Assembly (NCBI GenBank): GCA_916610825.1
Contig: OU744448.1
Coordinates: 19,633,032 to 19,697,031, forward strand
From: Haliclystus octoradiatus
Lineage: Eukaryota; Cnidaria; Staurozoa; Stauromedusae; Haliclystidae
Reading direction: 5' to 3'
Length of the DNA: 64,000 bases
The notes below the pieces were generated by a model. It saw only the letters and a program-made list of their open reading frames with translations, did no database searches and had not been told where the DNA came from. Made by a program: the position numbers and the translations under genes. Below, one piece after another: positions 23,601-32,077 of this stretch; positions within the stretch are counted from its first letter, which is position 1, and the number at the start of each line of letters is the position of its first letter.

Positions 23601-24338
23601 ATCTTCAAGTTTAGAGGGTCAAATAACGTAAAACCTCTATTTTGATTTCTGCCAATTCTCTTCCATTGTGTAAGAGCCAGCTACAGATATGTAAATTTAC
23701 CTGTTGTTGTATGATTCTAGGTCATCCAATCGGCGCTACTGGTTTGGCACAATGTGCTGAAATCAACTGGCAGGTTAGTCAATGTTATACTAACGTAATA
23801 ATATACATTTTGAATTTGGTTATATAGTTTGAAAGGGATATTAAAAGTCTGATTTTGATTAGTGTGATTGTGAAAAATCGTCAAGAAATTACTGCCTATC
23901 ATGCTACTAATAAGAGCTTGGGCCAACTATTCAGGATTAGAAAAATGTCTACAGTTTTGAGCTGATGTGTATCCTTTACTGGTATTCATTTTACATGAAT
24001 ACCAGAAAGCTTCTTTTGAGGTATGTGACCAATGCAAGAATGATATTTATAGTTGAAAGTGTTTACTCAAAGGCGTTAATCGAATCTTTTTACCTGGTTT
24101 CGCCTCAAATTTGAATTCTAATTCTAGTGGCTCTCGTTTTCTACATTATCGTTGTGACCAAATCATTTTGTTGTTTTTGATTCAGCTTCGAAATCTAGCC
24201 AATCAGCGCCAAGTAGATAATGCCAAAGTTGGTATGCAACATAATTTTGGTATCGGTGGGGCTGCGGTAGTAACACTTTTTCAAAAATACTCAGAAAATA
24301 GTAACACGCAAAGGATAGGGATACAAGCAAAATTATAG
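2687..24338 (+). CDS. SCP2: SCP-X-type peroxisomal 3-ketoacyl-CoA thiolase, thiolase domain only, 12 exons
   Basis: Exons: 2687-2736, 16631-16668, 17361-17465, 18322-18339, 19987-20109, 20771-20916, 21430-21693, 22081-22269, 22598-22685, 23195-23260, 23721-23773, 24186-24338. All junctions are GT-AG with matching phases, giving 430 aa. It starts [17 protein letters not shown], as SCP-X thiolases do. The nucleophile is Cys86 in [13 protein letters not shown] (His304) and GHPIGATG (His364) are the other active-site blocks, and [10 protein letters not shown] closes the fold. The family cleaves branched-chain and bile-acid-type 3-ketoacyl-CoAs in peroxisomes. The protein stops right after the thiolase domain with QAKL, a PTS1 signal. 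The ~120-aa SCP2 lipid-carrier domain of vertebrate SCP-X is absent, as in nematode DAF-22. A poly(A) signal is at 24408. Intron 1 (13.9 kb) is packed with transposons. Confidence 0.93.
3292..3328. other. Short perfect hairpin at the insertion site of the foldback element
   Basis: GCCGGACG and CGTCCGGC form an 8-bp perfect stem with a ~20-nt loop. It ends within the 9-bp target duplication of the foldback element that starts at 3336. Confidence 0.5.
4120..4800 (-). repeat. Left-arm ~193-bp tandem repeats of the foldback element
   Basis: About four diverged units are seen here, each with ATGCCGATGACTAGATATCA, GACATGTATCGAAG, AAGTTGACAAAGG and a CAAAAAGC.GG box. They are in opposite orientation to the units at 5690-6950. 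Confidence 0.7.
5690..6950 (+). repeat. Right-arm ~193-bp tandem repeats of the foldback element
   Basis: Successive units repeat GACCTAGAAGCTGGAGAAAG, AACCCAAAATGCACCCCTTG, TCAACTTAAATGGCTCTATC and TTTACTTCGATACGTGTC. The box ACGGACC recurs at 5971, 6165 and 6358, a period of 193-194 bp. The middle three units are nearly identical, while outer ones are more diverged. They contain only short open frames. Confidence 0.85.
7708..8136. other. Intron spacer between two large foldback elements
   Basis: Begins with (TAAGT)-rich sequence just after the 9-bp duplication, possibly an old LINE tail. The remainder is AT-rich intron sequence with no exon or motif I can support. Confidence 0.4.
8148..9838 (+). 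repeat. Tandemly triplicated TIR unit (460, 608 and ~600 bp)
   Basis: The box CCCGGACACAGGTAAAATGC occurs at 8161, 8621 and 9229. Units two and three are 608 bp apart and nearly identical. Unit one lacks 148 bp lying between two TTTAAC repeats. A fourth copy lies inverted at about 13700-14231. The same short minus-strand frame recurs in each unit and is probably non-coding. Confidence 0.85.
10955..11373. mobile_element. Small foldback element with ~150-bp arms
   Basis: Arms 10955-11108 and 11220-11373 are inverted copies around a ~110-bp centre. Each outer end carries TTACCTGAAGATGATTTAAG, a TTAAATC return strand, GAAAC and TATTGTGTG. The centre has a short plus-strand frame starting [13 protein letters not shown]. 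The same end block is seen in the foldback at 27592-28282, and a similar layout at the 3' ends of the Penelope-like copies. Confidence 0.75.
11895..12703 (-). mobile_element. 5'-truncated LINE insertion with target duplication and (TAG)n tail
   Basis: TTTGACATT occurs directly at 11886-11894 and 12704-12712, bracketing an 809-bp insert. On the minus strand it encodes the C-terminal half of a non-LTR reverse transcriptase: [10 protein letters not shown] (the xDD catalytic box), [19 protein letters not shown], and [18 protein letters not shown] (ORF 11932-12711). The element's 3' end is a (CTA)n microsatellite tail, read on the plus strand as (TAG)n at 11893-11920. The 5' end is missing. It interrupts a 193-bp-type repeat of the surrounding element. 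Confidence 0.85.
14677..14835. mobile_element. GTTCATGAAC-palindrome MITE, full copy
   Basis: It starts CCCCTATGTAAAACAG and ends CTGTTTTTTGAAGGGG, which are imperfect inverted repeats. The body is filled with TTCATGAA palindromes. The 159-bp length matches other copies in this window (22340, 35010, 63815). A half copy ends just upstream at 14505 with TTTTGCAGGGG. Confidence 0.75.
15388..15680 (+). repeat. Diverged tandem duplication (~147-bp period)
   Basis: Two successive blocks share GTTTGTTTAC, CTATTCC, TTTTCCA, ATAATTTC, ATATAATTTCCAAA, GATGATA.CACATCTTAT and CATATAAATATATGT in order. No coding potential. Confidence 0.6.
18322..18339 (+). CDS. SCP2: 18-nt microexon (exon 4) of the thiolase
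   Basis: The acceptor TTATTACAG is followed by 18 coding bases and the donor GTAAGT. With one base from exon 3 and two from exon 5 it encodes the conserved GQRAMY segment that precedes ELGLTGIP in SCP-X thiolases. Removing it keeps frame but deletes six conserved residues just before the active-site cysteine block. Confidence 0.85.
18512..18960. repeat. Degenerate GTTCATGAAC-type MITE debris
   Basis: Starts AGCCCTGAAAAATGC and is followed by several degenerate TTATGAAC / TTCATAA boxes up to about 18800. It lies in thiolase intron 4. Confidence 0.4.
19059..19430 (+). pseudogene. LINE reverse-transcriptase C-terminal fragment (CR1/L2/Jockey-like), frameshifted
   Basis: [19 protein letters not shown] continues through [17 protein letters not shown], then shifts frame at about 19287 into [18 protein letters not shown] and [15 protein letters not shown]. 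This succession is the standard C-terminal part of CR1/Jockey-type reverse transcriptases. It is broken by a frameshift and lacks the catalytic region, so it is a dead fragment in thiolase intron 4. Confidence 0.8.
19768..19837. mobile_element. Minimal (70-bp) GTTCATGAAC-type MITE
   Basis: CCTTTGCGAAAAACATTTC and CTGACTGTTTTTTGCAGGGG bracket two TTCATGAA boxes. It is a hairpin-like short copy of the dispersed family. Confidence 0.55.
20323..20608. mobile_element. 286-bp MITE with ~44-bp terminal inverted repeats
   Basis: TAGCCTGCGTGCAGACAGAC at the left is mirrored by GTCTGTCTGCACACAGGCTA at the right, with further inner matching (ATAATCCGTCTGC against GCAGACGGACTAT). Flanks CTATATTT and CTATATAA agree at six of eight bases, which would fit a worn 8-bp hAT-type duplication. 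Lies in thiolase intron 5. Confidence 0.65.
21061..21180. repeat. Degenerate GTTCATGAAC-type repeat
   Basis: Successive TTCATGAACT, CATGAACTGTTAAGAG and CCATGAACG boxes without recognisable ends. Confidence 0.4.
22340..22474. mobile_element. GTTCATGAAC-palindrome MITE, full copy
   Basis: CCCTATGAAAAACAGTTCAG and CTGAACTGTTTATCGCAGAGG form the ends of a 135-bp element packed with TTCATGAA palindromes. It lies about 70 bp downstream of thiolase exon 8. Confidence 0.75.
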
Positions 24339-24407
24339 TAAAGTCAAAATCATATAAATGTTGGTGATTGATTTGTGTATGTATCGATTGTTTTATCTGA
24401 TATAATT

Positions 24408-24413
24408 AATAAA
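24408..24413 (+). terminator. Polyadenylation signal of the thiolase gene
   Basis: AATAAA 70 bp after the stop codon; another AATAAA follows about 26 bp later. Confidence 0.55.
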
Positions 24414-24439
24414 ATCAGTACAAAATGATACATGAATAA

Positions 24440-25800
24440 ATAATCGCTAATTTAGTATGCAATGCAAAGTTTTAATGATATCATGTATTTGAGTTTTATC
24501 CAAGATCTTAATAATCAATTCATATCTCAAATTGTGTGGTCTATTAATTTGCCTTGAAATACTTCATGTAGATTCCTGACTTGTACAATATTGATTTTAA
24601 ATATTATGTTATTTACATGTTGATATCATCGTAATGTTGGACGAATTAACTGTCTAGAACTTTCTAAATATTTTAACAATACCTGTAAATTTAAAGCTGT
24701 ATTATATGATTACTATATACAAATGTTATATGCATTGTGTTTTATTATATTATCATCAAATTCTCAATCAATGTAAATGTGTCTTATGGATAACCACGTT
24801 TCATAAAAACTGTAACCTTGCTTACGTTTGTCAGAAATGTTTAATGAACATTCGCTGTTTATTAAATTGTGGCTTTCTTTCTGAATATTGCGTGGTTCTC
24901 TTTCTCTAAAAACTTTTCCTTTCATTATCAAACTTTCAAATAGTCAATTACGGGCTGGTTTGTTGAAGAGCACAGCTTCGAAATTCTACAACTTCCATGT
25001 AAAATGATGATGGACAACCATCCTATTTAATTAGAAAATGAAACCAAAACAAATGTATTGACTTCGTATTATATTTGAGTATAATTCTATTGCTACTTTG
25101 AATCCCGGAGGACTTATTTTTATTTTGTTTGGGGTTTATTGTCTTTATTGTTGCTGTCGCTGACGTAAATTTTTAAAGTTGTGCTACCAACTGCTAATAA
25201 TAATACAATAGTTTCCTAGGCTCAAAACTATGTAATAATTAACTTCTACTCTTCTGAGTACACTTGCAACTGAAGTACTTAAATATATCGTTAACTCGCC
25301 TTTCATAGGCTCGTATTTGATTAATGTTTCTCACTGTTACATACACAGGAGGCTATCCCAACGATGCTACTCCTCGCACAACATAATTAGCTTAGACAGT
25401 ATTAGCCATAGAATAAAGATAACTCAATATTAATTGAAATGAGCATCCCATTCCTCGTTTTGACGGATATGAGAACGCTCCAATCCACTCTACTGTTTAA
25501 TCAGACCATTTTCATCAGACAAAGCCTCTATCATTCCCGTGGGAAAATTCAAAATGATTTCAAATGTATAGAACTTTATGGGTAAAGAGTTATTGTAAAG
25601 TAAACATTTTGGTGCTACGATTTTGATTTTTAAAAGACTTTCACACATTTGCTAGAAAATGAAATAGGAAACATGCCAAAAATAATGATTTTATGATCAA
25701 AAAGTGATCTGTATATAGGTGCTTTATGTGGCACCCTTCGTTAATATATTTATATATGGACTAAACTGGGATCATATAGCATGCTATAATATGCACTTAC
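24440..25800. other. Convergent intergenic region
   Basis: AT-rich sequence between the thiolase 3' end and the last recognised exon of the minus-strand binding-protein gene. The latter must have a further 3' exon if the GTAAGT donor after exon 4 is used. A weak phase-0 candidate follows AATCGTAG near 25608 and encodes only about 12 residues. I see nothing else. Confidence 0.35.
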
Positions 25801-28800
25801 CTGGTACATACAAAGAACAGGCTGCTGTTCAGATCCGCATGTTGTTGAGCCTTGGCCTACGCATTTGTTTTCTCGTCTGCTGAAAATTTTATTTGATGGA
25901 CATGATTTCAGTAAAGCATTTCCATCCTTGCACTTGATGTACTTCTGGCATGAGCCCAACATGGCGTGGTTTCCATCACAAATGCTACAGTAATCTAAAA
26001 AAAATATAAATTTACAATTGATGCCTATATCCTAAATGAAACTCTATATATTCTACTTCAACTCTATCTATCCTACATATAGCCTCACACGTCAGAGCGT
26101 GCACGTTAACTGTCTCCAGCCTTTGTTCAACGGAGTACATATAAGAGTTATTTAGAAGGCTCTTTATCGGGCCTGTAGCTCATTGTTGACATAATCAACT
26201 TCTGCATTCGCTGAAACACTATAATGAGTAATCAGAGACTGTCTACACATTGTGAACGTATTTACTTGAAAGGATATCAAGCATAATTATTATATGCCAA
26301 TCCGCTATTCTATTAGAGGACTGTTATCTTATACGCTGTGACATTATTTTACCGTGGTCAGACTGTGTGAGTTGGACTGCAGCATTTGGGTTGTTGTAAA
26401 TGGAATTAGTAGGTGGATCGATCATTGTAACACCATCACCTATATATAGTATATGAGAAATAGTATACAAATATCAAGCAAATTGAAATAAATAATTAAG
26501 TAGTGATGTATGTGTGTGTGTATTTTATTCTAATTCGTAAGCCAACATGAGCAGTAATATGTTACAACTAATATATGTTACATGGTTATAATTAATATTA
26601 GATAGTAGATTTTTGATTTGCTATCATTGCCATGGTTACCATAAAAAATATCAATTATCAGTTAGCAGTTATATATTCTCGAACGATTATCATTTGAGAT
26701 TTTGTAGTAATTTCGAGGTAAAGACCGCTTTGACGTTTTCTGTTTACTTTTATGGAGATATGGTCCTACTGTCTGACTATTTGTTGTTTATATACAAACC
26801 CCGCAACATAATAATGATAATGATAATTAAATGTTATGTACTTTTCATCGAGTGCATACATGCTCCCAACTCAAACTCTTAGAGCTGTGAAGATTATTGG
26901 CAAGGAATATTTTCTAACAATTAAAATGAAGATATCACTAATAGCTTAGTAGATATAATTGAAACTGTGTTAAATTTTTTGTTTAATAGCAGGGAGGTAG
27001 ATTCAATTCAACAATTATCCTGACTGTGGCAAAAAGCGGTATTTCCCTGTTCTGAAGTTGGAGGCGTGTATATAGCTTCACTTAGCTTGATTAAACTTAC
27101 CAAGGAGGGTCACAAAGGAGGGAACTGTGTACAAGTCATTGTCATCACCAATTGTAGGTTTGTACGTAAACATAACTTTCAATTTCTTGCCTACATCCAC
27201 GCCATGTCCAGGCTTAGAGAAGAACAAGTAGCACGTTTCTGTAATTGATAATGATTCAAATAATTATATAAAAAACTACGACTTATTGTATAATCAGAAT
27301 TAGGCTGCATTAATGGTCTCGCGACATGCATGCGGCTTCTTTTCCAATTTACTTTCTGCAGACACGTTGGAGATTTCAAGAAGGTCCTAAACTGGGAGAC
27401 ATAATATGCATCTTAATGTATGGAGCCGAGAACCCGAGAATGGCAAAACTCACTATTTATGGTCCCAGTTAATAACTTATAACACAATAATATTTGAAGA
27501 TCTGAAAATTAAATTTCATCAAGAAACCTCACCAACTAATTTAATGTACATCCCTAATTTCAATGTAAATTTTTAAAATTGAGAGGTTCTTAATTTCGAC
27601 TTCATTATACTTAGTAGCGACAAATAAAACACACGATAATCTGCAACAGTTTCGATTTATTCTTAAATCATCGTCAGGCATATGAAAGAGAGAGAGAACA
27701 GGTTTTACATCGTATTTATAGTTAGAAATTATTTACATGATCTATTGAAATTTGGGGCTCTATATACGACTATAACACACTAAACAATACATGAAACATT
27801 ATGACGGAAGGGATGGTCTGAAGCGGTACTAATTACGGATACAATACAAAATAAATATGAAATAATAATTACTGTTATACAAAGAAAACAATGAAACAAA
27901 GAATAGAAAGTAAAATGTTCTATCAGAATGGTCATAGATATTTTAAATTTTATTGTCCAGCAGGTGTTGATAATGAAATTATTGCCGACCCGAGAGGCCG
28001 ACATAACTATAATCCAATAGTCACACAAAATATCATCAACGTTAAGGCATGAAAACAAGTAAATTTCCTTCATAATGTTTCATGTATTGTTTAGTGTGTT
28101 ATAGTCGTATATAGAGCCCCAAATTTCAATAGATCATGTAAATAATTTCTAACTATAAATACGATGTAAAACCTGTTCTCTCTCTCTTTCACTTGCCTGA
28201 CGATGATTTAAGAATAAATCGAAACCGTTGCAGATTATCGTGTGTTTTATTTGTCGCTACTAAGTATAATGAAGTCGAAATTTTTAAAACATTGAAAAAT
28301 GCAGACTCATTTTCAGAAAATTGAAGAAAACTGTGGCTCAAACGAAATTTAATTTTTCATTTGAAATAGGAATGTCTAGTATAAACCTTCTATACTGTCG
28401 TTGTCTATTGTAATGCAAAACATTTCTATTAGACATTTTCCAATAAAAATTATATATTAATTAAACATGTCTGAAGAGTCTGTTATCTGTCTCCAGTTTC
28501 GTATTTTCTGCATGCTATAAAGCCAACTGTTCTGATTATACCTGGGCTGTCTGATGTTCTGTAATATTCTCTGCTATGACAATTCCACCAGTATATGATA
28601 CATGTTGGTTTTGGAAAGCAAACCAAAAGTGACCAATTGGTAACAGTTTTCAGCATTTTAATCTTGATCGTTCCTTTGAATTTACCGTTAGATTTGGCTT
28701 GGACAATACAATCATAGCGGCTGCGAAGAAAAACGAACCATTTAATCATGAGTATAGGATAAAGTGTATGGTCACACTATCAAGAAAATCTTCACTTTTC

Positions 28801-29473
28801 CTGTTTACTAAAGTTGTTTGACAGAATTTTAATTCAGATTCCTCTGTACGCAGCTATACGGTTTTGGGATGACCCCCTCCCACTCGACTGAGTACGCACT
28901 TTATCTTTATCTTTATCTAATCCTAACACGGATTTTGAATATTATATCGTTTAAAGACGCTTGGGTTCACCCTTACCAAGTCAATTTCCCAATTCTCGTT
29001 CGTAAAAATCATTTGTTTACTTCCCGTGAGACCGTGTGTTTGAGCCTAAGAACACAAATATTTCCCTCATGGCAAAATATATTATTTCTTTCGTCTTTTT
29101 ATCAATTTTACACGGAGATTACATTGATTTTACGTATCTTTGAACAAAATATTTGTGAAAAATGATACAATTGATCCCCGTTTTAATGTTGTCGAGTTCC
29201 CATTTCACGATTTTGAAAAAGGGGGATTATTTTATCACGTTCTATGGGAACCCCTCGGATATATCATCGTTAATTAATATCAATCTCAATAGAAAACGAG
29301 AAAATGGCAATGGAATTAGTGTCCATTGATTTAACTTACTTTTCATAGATAAGATTGTTTCGATTGCATCCTTTGTATTTAATTGACAACCCACTTTGAA
29401 TTTGACAAAGTATGATCACAGACATGATTAACGTCCATAGTCTAAGAGACAACTTTAATCCTTCCCAGGTCAT
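25801..29473 (-). CDS. Secreted CBM2-like plus CBM14 (peritrophin-A) protein, four exons, 3' end uncertain
   Basis: Minus-strand exons 29340-29473, 28542-28720, 26353-26439 and 25801-25994 chain in consistent phases (AA|C, G|GT, G|AT) and give 198 aa so far. Residues 1-29 form a signal peptide (MTWEGLKLSLRLW, then a hydrophobic core). Residues about 46-104 (YDCIVQAKSNGKFKGTIKI, NWSLLVCFPKP, YWWN) match the carbohydrate-binding CBM2 layout, with a Cys at the start and two Trp. A short linker rich in P, N and Q follows. Residues 134-185 have the cysteine ladder of CBM14 chitin binding (CQKYIKC, SCPSNKIFS, ENKC). It is likely extracellular and binds chitin or cellulose. Without splicing at 28541 the second exon reads on to complete CBM2 (TVGFIACR) and stops at 28483, so a CBM2-only isoform is possible. 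Confidence 0.7.
27592..28282. mobile_element. Foldback element with 212-bp arms, ribozyme-like ends
   Basis: Arms 27592-27803 and 28071-28282 are near-perfect inverted copies separated by 267 bp. Each outer end has TGCCTGACGATGATTTAAG (right arm; the left has an equivalent), ATAAATC, GAAAC, GTTGCAG and TATCGTGTG. It lies inside intron 2 of the binding-protein gene. No transposase or sizeable reading frame. Confidence 0.8.
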
Positions 29474-31790
29474 TTTTAACACATCTGTAAATGGAATTTG
29501 AAAATATTACATATTCAAATTGAGAGCAGATATTATCATTAATGTATGAAACCTTAATAAGATTTGATCTAGCTATCTTGTCAAGTCCTATATCCTCTGT
29601 CCGATAGGCTACTACTCTACCTATTTTTTATTATTTGTCTTGTACTATAAAGGGCCGTTGGAGTTAAGTAAAGTACGCTAGCCAATCCGAATCTCTCTCA
29701 ATGCATAAACTTTAAACCCTTTTGGAAATTAAACTCAAATTTTATTATATATAGTATTTATACATTCTAACCTAGTACAGGCACAGAACGGACTTTCGTT
29801 TCGATTCATTTGATGACGGACATTGGTCTTTATATAGGCATTTGTAATGTTGACTGCTAGAGTTCACGGAATGCTGAAAGTTGTCCTATCACGAACATGC
29901 ATACGATGACCCTTGTAGAATTTCAATGGTTATATAGCTCATATATACTATCCAATCAATGAAATGACTGTATAATGACTGTCGCTTGAGACCAGAAGCA
30001 ATATGTAAAGGCAAATAAATGGTCAGATGATAACTATAACAGTGCTATATTTCATATGATACGTACCAAAATACAGATTTTATTTTGCAGTTATTTCAAT
30101 TGCAATGTGGTTAAAAATATTAATCCATTTTCCAACTTTCATAAATTTGTGATTTTGATAACCTTTTGTAAATGCCTTTTACAAAAAATTGATGAACCTT
30201 ATAGTTAAGAATACCTGTACATTCAAAATCTTTCATTGAATGAACTATAATTTAAGGGAACTGCGTTAAATTTACCAAATTTGTTTATGTAATGATTAAG
30301 TTCAACATTCTATGCGTATATTGAAAAGGCATCTATTCATTACCCTTTTAAAAATAATATTGAAGTGCATGTCAATTTGGCGTCAAGAATACTTCAATGA
30401 AAAAAGAAACCGAATTAGATTGTTATGATTTCTAATTGAATAGTTCTTGCCTTTCTATCTTAACAACTGAAAATAAACTCAGCCTAACATAGTGACCTAT
30501 TTCAATCATTTTTAGATGATAAATAACAAACATATATCTCACGGAATTCGTCCGGGGGGAACTTCCATTGCGCTTCAACGGGGTTTTGTTCAAACGGAAC
30601 TTTGGACATAAACCCTAAAAATAATTTAATTTTTTTTAGCAAAAAAAAAACATTTAAGAAAAAGAATCAGAAATTGGTAGAAAGTCGAAGAGAATAACTT
30701 AAGAAATTTTCACGGCAATGAGTACCCTATTTTTTTTTTATTTTGAAAAAGGTACCCTTCAATATTTGGAAGTCCCTGTATAATAAAAGGATGGCAATGG
30801 TATGGTGTCGTAGTAGTCGGGTAGTAGTCGGATAGAAAAAGCTATTTAAATTTATTGATAGTGTAATTAATGTCTCCATGGTGTTTGATGCTGGAATGCC
30901 ATCATTTGAGATTAATGACTTTGGATGCATTGCTGAATCACAGGGAGTAGCTTCACTTGGATAAATTCTACGGAATGTGGCATTTGAGGAAACACATTTG
31001 CTGATTTTAGATTGCATCATAGATTATCTTGTAGTTCGCTTTAGCCCCATTCCATAACGCCCCTCAACTACACGCAGACGCTCCAACGAGTTGAGGGCCG
31101 TTATGGAATGAGGCCAGTAAGTCTAGTAATACAATACTTGGGCGAACTTGTTCTCGCAAAGGGTTGTGGGATAATGTGATGAGGGGTTTGACCTTGACGT
31201 GGTCCGGGTTCTCTATTATAAAATCAAGGCGCAACAATGGAAACAGGATGGACATAGTTGAATCTCTGAATCAAATTGCATCCCAAAGGGTAGATTTACA
31301 CTATAGCGCTTGCAGAGTCTGATTATTATTATTATTATTATTATTAATCGCTTGCAACTGATGCACCCCATTACACACTGTGTTCTATATTTAATCTTTT
31401 GATTGATTTGAATTCGACCCCGTTGCCATAGACAACCTTCCTAAAATCATTGTCCGCAAAATGAAGAGAAAACGAAGCATAAAACAAATATAACGGTATG
31501 TAATCTTAATTCATAATCCTCATATTTAATGTTTCATTATGTATATAAATACATTAATATTAATAAATATCCTACATAATCAAAACTGTATAACATTTTA
31601 TAAATCGATGACTGAATTTGTAAGAAAAAAGATATAAAATTGTAATAAACAAAATAATAGAAAATTGAATTAAGAATAAATAAAGGATAAATAAATTTTG
31701 AAAAGATGTTATTTATAGTATTTATATAATTTCATTCAAAGTAGTATTGTGATGGTCAATTATAAATTGTATCAGATCAAATAACATTGG
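29474..31790. other. Intergenic region
   Basis: AT-rich DNA upstream of the binding-protein gene and downstream of the TTL-like gene. It holds a hairpin at 31043-31115 and a short ATT microsatellite (31319-31346). TTTATT at 31791-31796 is a possible polyadenylation signal (AATAAA on the minus strand) for the TTL-like gene. I see no convincing exon. Confidence 0.45.
31043..31115. repeat. Perfect-stem hairpin (mini-MITE)
   Basis: CCCCATTCCATAACG and CCCTCAACT are answered by AGTTGAGGG and CGTTATGGAATGAGG around a ~20-nt loop. The ~25-bp stem is nearly perfect. It may be a tiny foldback MITE or an RNA hairpin; no flanking duplication is clear. Confidence 0.55.
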
Positions 31791-32077
31791 TTTATTATCT
31801 TGTAATTAATATGAAAATGATAGATTATTTTGTGCACAAGTAATCGCTTTACATCATTCCACCCAGATGAATCATATTCAAAGGCTGCCGTCGATTCCTC
31901 CTGATTGGAATTGGAAAAAAGACTTTGCACAAAAGGACCATTCATCGGTTTAATGGAATCAAATAACTCCCCATCCATGTGGCTATTTGAATCCGATGTA
32001 GTTTCATTTCACTACTTTCAAAATTAGATATAAGTATATCAGTGCATCTATATGTTACTATTACTTCTACTATAATT

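Noticed and set aside
25600..25625. Terminal exon for the CBM2/CBM14 protein after AATCGTAG
   Set aside because: Acceptor context is weak and it would add only about 12 residues of no recognisable kind.
30727..31020. Minus frame with PCDSAMHPKSLISNDGIPASN, reminiscent of the start of an F5/8C (discoidin) domain
   Set aside because: Only about 25 residues fit, no donor follows within the frame, and no continuation exon was found nearby.
31772..31978. Minus frame starting MDGELFDSIKPMNG
   Set aside because: It lies downstream of the stop codon of the TTL-like gene, has no splice signals or recognisable domain, and is probably 3' UTR.
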